Assembly (NCBI RefSeq): GCF_001688725.2
Contig: NZ_CP015401.2
Span: forward strand, 2,852,001-2,916,000
Reading direction: 5' to 3'
DNA: 64,000 nt
Source: Bacteroides caecimuris
Lineage (GTDB): Bacteria; Bacteroidota; Bacteroidia; Bacteroidales; Bacteroidaceae
Shown: piece after piece, positions 59,983 to 64,000 of the stretch
Position numbering within the stretch: position 1 is the stretch's first letter
Layout: every line of letters begins with the position of its first letter
Notes under the pieces: model-generated
The model's input: the letters and a program-made list of their open reading frames with translations, nothing else
What the model was told of the DNA's origin: nothing
Database searches by the model: none
Position numbers and translations under genes: made by a program

Positions 59983-62900
59983 ATGAGTTTAGCCAAATAT
60001 TCATTAGATAATACGAAAATCATCTATTTCTTTCTTGCTGTATTGCTGATTGGGGGAATCACTTCCTTCGGCAAGCTGGGTAAGAAAGAGGATGCTCCTT
60101 TCGTCATAAAGTCGGCGGTTATTATGACCCGCTATCCGGGCGCCGAGCCGGCAGAAGTGGAGCGGTTGATTACCGAGCCTATCTCTCGCGAGATCCAAAG
60201 TATGAGCGGTGCGTACAAGATTAAATCAGAATCGATGTACGGGCTCTCGAAAATCACATTCGAGTTGCAACCTTCCTTGTCGGCAAGCTCCATTCCGCAG
60301 AAGTGGGATGAGTTGCGACGGAAGGTACTTAATATACAGCCACAATTGCCGAGCGGTGCTTCTGCACCGACGGTTTCCGATGATTTCGGCGACGTGTTCG
60401 GTATCTATTACGGTCTGACGGCGGACGACGGTTACACATACGAAGAGATGCGCAACTGGGCGGAACGGATCAAAACGCAGGTAGTGACGGCGGACGGAGT
60501 GATGAAAGTCGCCCTGTTCGGGACGCAGACGGAGGTGGTTAATATTTTTATTTCCACCAATAAGCTCGTAGGTATGGGCATCGACCCGAAACAGCTTGCC
60601 AGTCTGTTGCAATCGCAGAACCAGATTATCAATACCGGAGAAATCCGTGCCGGCGAGCAACAACTCCGAGTGACCGCCAACGGTATGTATACCACCGTAG
60701 ACGATATCCGCAACCAGGTGATTACCACCAAAGCCGGACAAGTGAAACTGGGCGATATCGCCGTCATCGAAAAAGGGTACATGGACCCTCCATCCAACAT
60801 CATGCACGTGAACGGCAAACGTGCCATCGGCATCGGCGTCTCCACCGACCCGCAACGGGACGTGGTGCAGACGGGCAAGAACGTGAAAGCCAAACTGGAC
60901 GAATTGTTGCCACTGATGCCTGTGGGACTGGAACTGCAAAGCCTGTATCTGGAGAACGAAATTGCCAACGAAGCCAACAACGGATTTATCATCAACCTGA
61001 TCGAATCGATTCTGATTGTTATTGTAATCATCATGTTGGTGATGGGTTTGCGCGCAGGTATGCTGATCGGCTCGTCACTGATTTTCTCTATTGGCGGCAC
61101 ATTGCTTATCATGTCTTTCTTCGGTGTCGGGCTGAACCGTACTTCGTTGGCGGGATTTATCATCGCCATGGGGATGCTGGTGGATAACGCCATCGTGGTA
61201 ACGGACAATGCACAGATTGCCATCGCCCGCGGAGTAGACCGACGGAAAGCGCTGATAGACGGAGCAACCGGTCCGCAATGGGGATTGCTTGGGGCTACGT
61301 TCATCGCTATCTGTTCGTTCCTCCCGCTCTACCTTGCTCCTTCTGCCGTGGCGGAAATCGTGAAACCGCTTTTTGTGGTGCTTGCCATCTCGCTGGGATT
61401 GAGCTGGATACTCGCGCTGACGCAGACCACTGTTTTCGGTAACTTCATCCTGAAAGCGAAAGCAAAAGATGGCACGAAAGACCCGTATGACAAACCGTTC
61501 TACCATAAATTCGCCTCCATCCTCCACACGATGATTCGCAGGAAAACATTGACACTGGGTTCGATGGCAGTGCTCTTTGTTGCTTCGCTGGTTATTATGG
61601 GAATGATGCCGCAAAACTTCTTTCCTTCTCTCGATAAGCCTTATTTCCGGGCGGACGTGTTTTATCCCGACGGGTATAGCATCAATGATGTAGTGAAAGA
61701 GATGAAATCTGTAGAAGAGCATCTGGCAAAGCAGCCGGAAGTGAAGAAAGTGTCGATCACCTTCGGCAGCACGCCGCTAAGGTATTACCTGGCTTCTACT
61801 TCGGTGGGTCCGAAACCGAATTTTGCCAATGTATTGGTTGAGTTGACGGACAGTAAATATTCGAAAGAGTATGAGGAAGATTTCGACGCGTATATGAAGG
61901 CAAATTATCCGAATGCGATTACCCGTACCAGTCTGTTCAAACTGTCGCCTGCGGTGGATGCCGCTATCGAAATCGGGTTTATCGGTCCGAATGTGGACAC
62001 GCTTGTGGCGCTCACCAACCAGGCTTTGGAAATTATGCACCGGAATCCGGATTTAATCAATATACGCAATTCGTGGGGAAATAAAGTTCCTGTATGGAAG
62101 CCTGTATATAGTCCCGAACGGGCGCAACCGTTAGGGGTATCGCGTCAGGGAATGGCACAAAGTATCCAGATCGGAACCACAGGCATGACGCTTGGAGAGT
62201 ATCGACAGGGCGATCAGGTACTTCCTATCTTATTGAAGGATAACACGGTGGATTCGTTCCGCATCAATGACCTGCGCACGTTGCCCGTGTTCGGCACAGG
62301 CAATGAAACGACCAGTCTAGAACAGGTGGTATCGGAATTTGATTTCCAATATCGTTTCTCGAATGTGAAGGATTACAACCGGCAAATGGTGATGATGGCG
62401 CAATGCGATCCGCGTCGCGGAGTAAATGCGATTGCTGCTTTCAATGAGGTTTGGCCGCTGATGCAGAAAGAGATTAAAGTGCCGGAGGGGTATACGATGA
62501 AGTATTTCGGGGAGCAGGAAAGTCAGGTGGAGTCTAACGAGGCGTTGGCCAAGAATTTACCGTTGACGTTCTTCCTGATGTTCGTCACCCTATTGTTCCT
62601 CTTCCGCACCTATCGCAAACCTATCGTGATTCTGTTGATGTTGCCGTTGATTTTTATCGGCATCGTGCTGGGGCTAGTGGTGTTGGGCAAATCGTTCGAC
62701 TTCTTCTCCATCCTCGGACTGTTGGGGTTGATAGGAATGAATATCAAGAACGCAATTGTATTAGTGGATCAAATTGATACTGAGACGACTATGGGCAAAA
62801 AGCCGTTGGATGCAGTGGTCAGTGCCACCACCAGTCGTATTGTCCCCGTAGCAATGGCGTCCGGCACTACCATTTTGGGGATGTTGCCCCTGTTGTTCGA

Positions 62901-63015
62901 CGCAATGTTCGGTGGTATGGCGGCAACGATTATGGGAGGTTTGTTAGTGGCTTCGGCACTGACATTGTTTGTGCTGCCTGTGGCTTATTGTGCCATTCTG
63001 AGAATCAAAGGATAA
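59983..63015 (+). CDS. RND (AcrB/HAE1-like) inner-membrane efflux pump
   Basis: This 1,010-aa protein has the RND layout of 12 helices and two large periplasmic loops (about 32-330 and 555-860). TM4 carries GFIIAMGMLVDNAIVVTDNA with the proton-relay Asp pair region, and SGTTILGMLPLLFDAMFGG is the late family motif. TM10 has a lysine in LIGMNIKNAIVLVDQID. It exports hydrophobic compounds or lipids by proton antiport. It is the second gene of the operon, 86 bp after the adaptor. Confidence 0.96.
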   Translation: MSLAKYSLDNTKIIYFFLAVLLIGGITSFGKLGKKEDAPFVIKSAVIMTRYPGAEPAEVERLITEPISREIQSMSGAYKIKSESMYGLSKITFELQPSLSASSIPQKWDELRRKVLNIQPQLPSGASAPTVSDDFGDVFGIYYGLTADDGYTYEEMRNWAERIKTQVVTADGVMKVALFGTQTEVVNIFISTNKLVGMGIDPKQLASLLQSQNQIINTGEIRAGEQQLRVTANGMYTTVDDIRNQVITTKAGQVKLGDIAVIEKGYMDPPSNIMHVNGKRAIGIGVSTDPQRDVVQTGKNVKAKLDELLPLMPVGLELQSLYLENEIANEANNGFIINLIESILIVIVIIMLVMGLRAGMLIGSSLIFSIGGTLLIMSFFGVGLNRTSLAGFIIAMGMLVDNAIVVTDNAQIAIARGVDRRKALIDGATGPQWGLLGATFIAICSFLPLYLAPSAVAEIVKPLFVVLAISLGLSWILALTQTTVFGNFILKAKAKDGTKDPYDKPFYHKFASILHTMIRRKTLTLGSMAVLFVASLVIMGMMPQNFFPSLDKPYFRADVFYPDGYSINDVVKEMKSVEEHLAKQPEVKKVSITFGSTPLRYYLASTSVGPKPNFANVLVELTDSKYSKEYEEDFDAYMKANYPNAITRTSLFKLSPAVDAAIEIGFIGPNVDTLVALTNQALEIMHRNPDLINIRNSWGNKVPVWKPVYSPERAQPLGVSRQGMAQSIQIGTTGMTLGEYRQGDQVLPILLKDNTVDSFRINDLRTLPVFGTGNETTSLEQVVSEFDFQYRFSNVKDYNRQMVMMAQCDPRRGVNAIAAFNEVWPLMQKEIKVPEGYTMKYFGEQESQVESNEALAKNLPLTFFLMFVTLLFLFRTYRKPIVILLMLPLIFIGIVLGLVVLGKSFDFFSILGLLGLIGMNIKNAIVLVDQIDTETTMGKKPLDAVVSATTSRIVPVAMASGTTILGMLPLLFDAMFGGMAATIMGGLLVASALTLFVLPVAYCAILRIKG

Positions 63016-63116
63016 ATGGCATTTTTCAGACACGGATTTCACGATGCGGATGCGCCCGGTCAGCAATTACATTGCATTCATTCTAAAATTCGAATTTATT
63101 ATTTACAATTAGCGAA

Positions 63117-64000
63117 ATGAAAACTCAACTTATCACTCTGTCTCTGCTGCTCCTCGGCCTCACAGCCGAGGCACAGCAACCATCTCTCAGCCGGGAAACT
63201 TACCGGAATAAAGTGGAAGCTTACAGTCAAATCCTGAAGCAACAGAAACTAAAGACGATGGCAAGTACGGAAGCACGGAAGATTGCTCACACGGGATTCT
63301 TGCCTAAAATTGATGTCAATGCGGACGGGACCCTCAACATGAGCGACCTTAATGCCTGGAACGAACCGGTAGGCGAATACCGTAACCATACCTATCAAGG
63401 TGTATTTATCGTCTCGCAACCGTTGTACATGGGCGGGGCACTCAACGCGCAGCACAAGATTGCCCAAGCGGATGAAAGGCTAAATCAACTAAATGAAGAG
63501 CTCACTATCGACCAGATTCATTATCAGAGTGATGCGGTCTACTGGAATGCTTCCGCTTCACAGGCTATGTTGCAGGCGGCGGACAAGTATCAAAATATCG
63601 TGAAGCAACAGCATGACATCATTCAGGATCGTTTTAACGACGGTATGATTAGCCGAACGGACTTATTAATGATTTCCACCCGGCTGAAAGAAGCGGAATT
63701 GCAATACATCAAGGCGCGTCAGAATTATACGCTGGCGCTGCAAAAGCTGAATATCCTGATGGGAGAAGAGCCGAACAATCCCGTAGACAGTCTGTACACA
63801 ATTGACGCAGCTTCCGCTCCGGTGCAGATCCTTTCTCTGGAGAATGTACTGCAACGTCGTGCGGATTACGAAAGTACGGAGGTGAATATCATGAAAAGTC
63901 AGGCGCAACGCAAAGCGGCTCTTAGCCAGTTCAATCCGCAATTGAATATGTATTTCAGCGGCGGATGGGCTACAGCAACACCTAACCTCGGTTATGATGT
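63117..64000 (+). CDS. TolC-family outer-membrane efflux protein (3' end outside window)
   Basis: The first 294 codons are visible from the ATG at 63117. There is a signal peptide (residues 1-19, ending TAEAQ). An outer-membrane efflux protein (OEP) domain with long coiled helices follows: YSQILKQQKLKTMASTEARK, then the strand VFIVSQPLYMGGALNAQHKI, DRFNDGMISRTDLLMISTRL and the repeat-related LSQFNPQLNMYFSGG. It provides the outer-membrane channel for the RND pump. Confidence 0.94.
   Translation, partial: MKTQLITLSLLLLGLTAEAQQPSLSRETYRNKVEAYSQILKQQKLKTMASTEARKIAHTGFLPKIDVNADGTLNMSDLNAWNEPVGEYRNHTYQGVFIVSQPLYMGGALNAQHKIAQADERLNQLNEELTIDQIHYQSDAVYWNASASQAMLQAADKYQNIVKQQHDIIQDRFNDGMISRTDLLMISTRLKEAELQYIKARQNYTLALQKLNILMGEEPNNPVDSLYTIDAASAPVQILSLENVLQRRADYESTEVNIMKSQAQRKAALSQFNPQLNMYFSGGWATATPNLGYD

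Overview
The window reads as chromosomal DNA of a gut Bacteroides, probably of the xylan-using B. ovatus / B. xylanisolvens / B. thetaiotaomicron group. This is inferred from the gene content, from many copies of the Bacteroides -7 promoter box TAnnTTTG, from IS66 and IS1634 elements, and from an IntDOT-type conjugative-transposon relic. The species call is inference.

Layout. 1-2071: an incomplete sugar kinase-RapZ fusion gene, then a decayed gpmA-fbaB-tal glycolytic operon left as three fragments. 2072-4964: a complete IS66 element next to the 3' stub of a second, unrelated IS66. 5087-7164: an ECF sigma factor without its usual partner, and a ModF-like double ABC ATPase. 7295-15186: a xylan operon on the minus strand (acetylesterase, GPH sugar symporter, GH10, GH43, GH67). 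Its single promoter is preceded by three repeats spaced exactly 21 bp. 15387-20536: pullulanase, ruvC, a DUF4286 gene, tRNA-Ala(GGC), an Rpn nuclease and a small lipoprotein. 20573-23332: a fresh IS66 copy with an 8-bp target duplication, sitting in the loop of a rho-independent terminator. 23429-25507: a small hypothetical gene, a 6 x 22-bp hairpin array and other repeats, and a TonB-domain protein.

About 25.5-36.05 kb is a GC-rich IntDOT-type relic with integrase, excisionase-like HTH genes, an orf3-like gene and an AT-rich DUF2971 cargo gene. Its exc/topB gene stops after eight codons, where a three-recombinase (RIT) element lies between 28-bp direct repeats. No transfer or relaxase genes are left. 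Core sequence resumes with a 190-nt structured RNA that fits the 6S-like Bacteroidales-1 RNA, divergent from pheS.

36.3-58.5 kb is mostly housekeeping: pheS, an MFS exporter, nth, pgk, a DUF418 membrane protein, a TPR protein, maf, a KdsC-like phosphatase, a DUF2520 protein, a nitroreductase, carbonic anhydrase, a GNAT protein, the five-gene sodium-pumping methylmalonyl-CoA decarboxylase operon, class II fba and rpmE2. Between pgk and the DUF418 gene an IS1634-family element made a 439-bp target duplication that left the DUF418 gene and its upstream region intact. 58.8-64 kb is an RND efflux operon whose outer-membrane gene runs off the right edge.

The most interesting single locus is a small basic gene at 49792. 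A strong intrinsic terminator lies inside its reading frame, before any stop codon, and its sequence resembles the ribosome-rescue factor ArfA. This suggests a non-stop-mRNA backup for trans-translation in Bacteroides.
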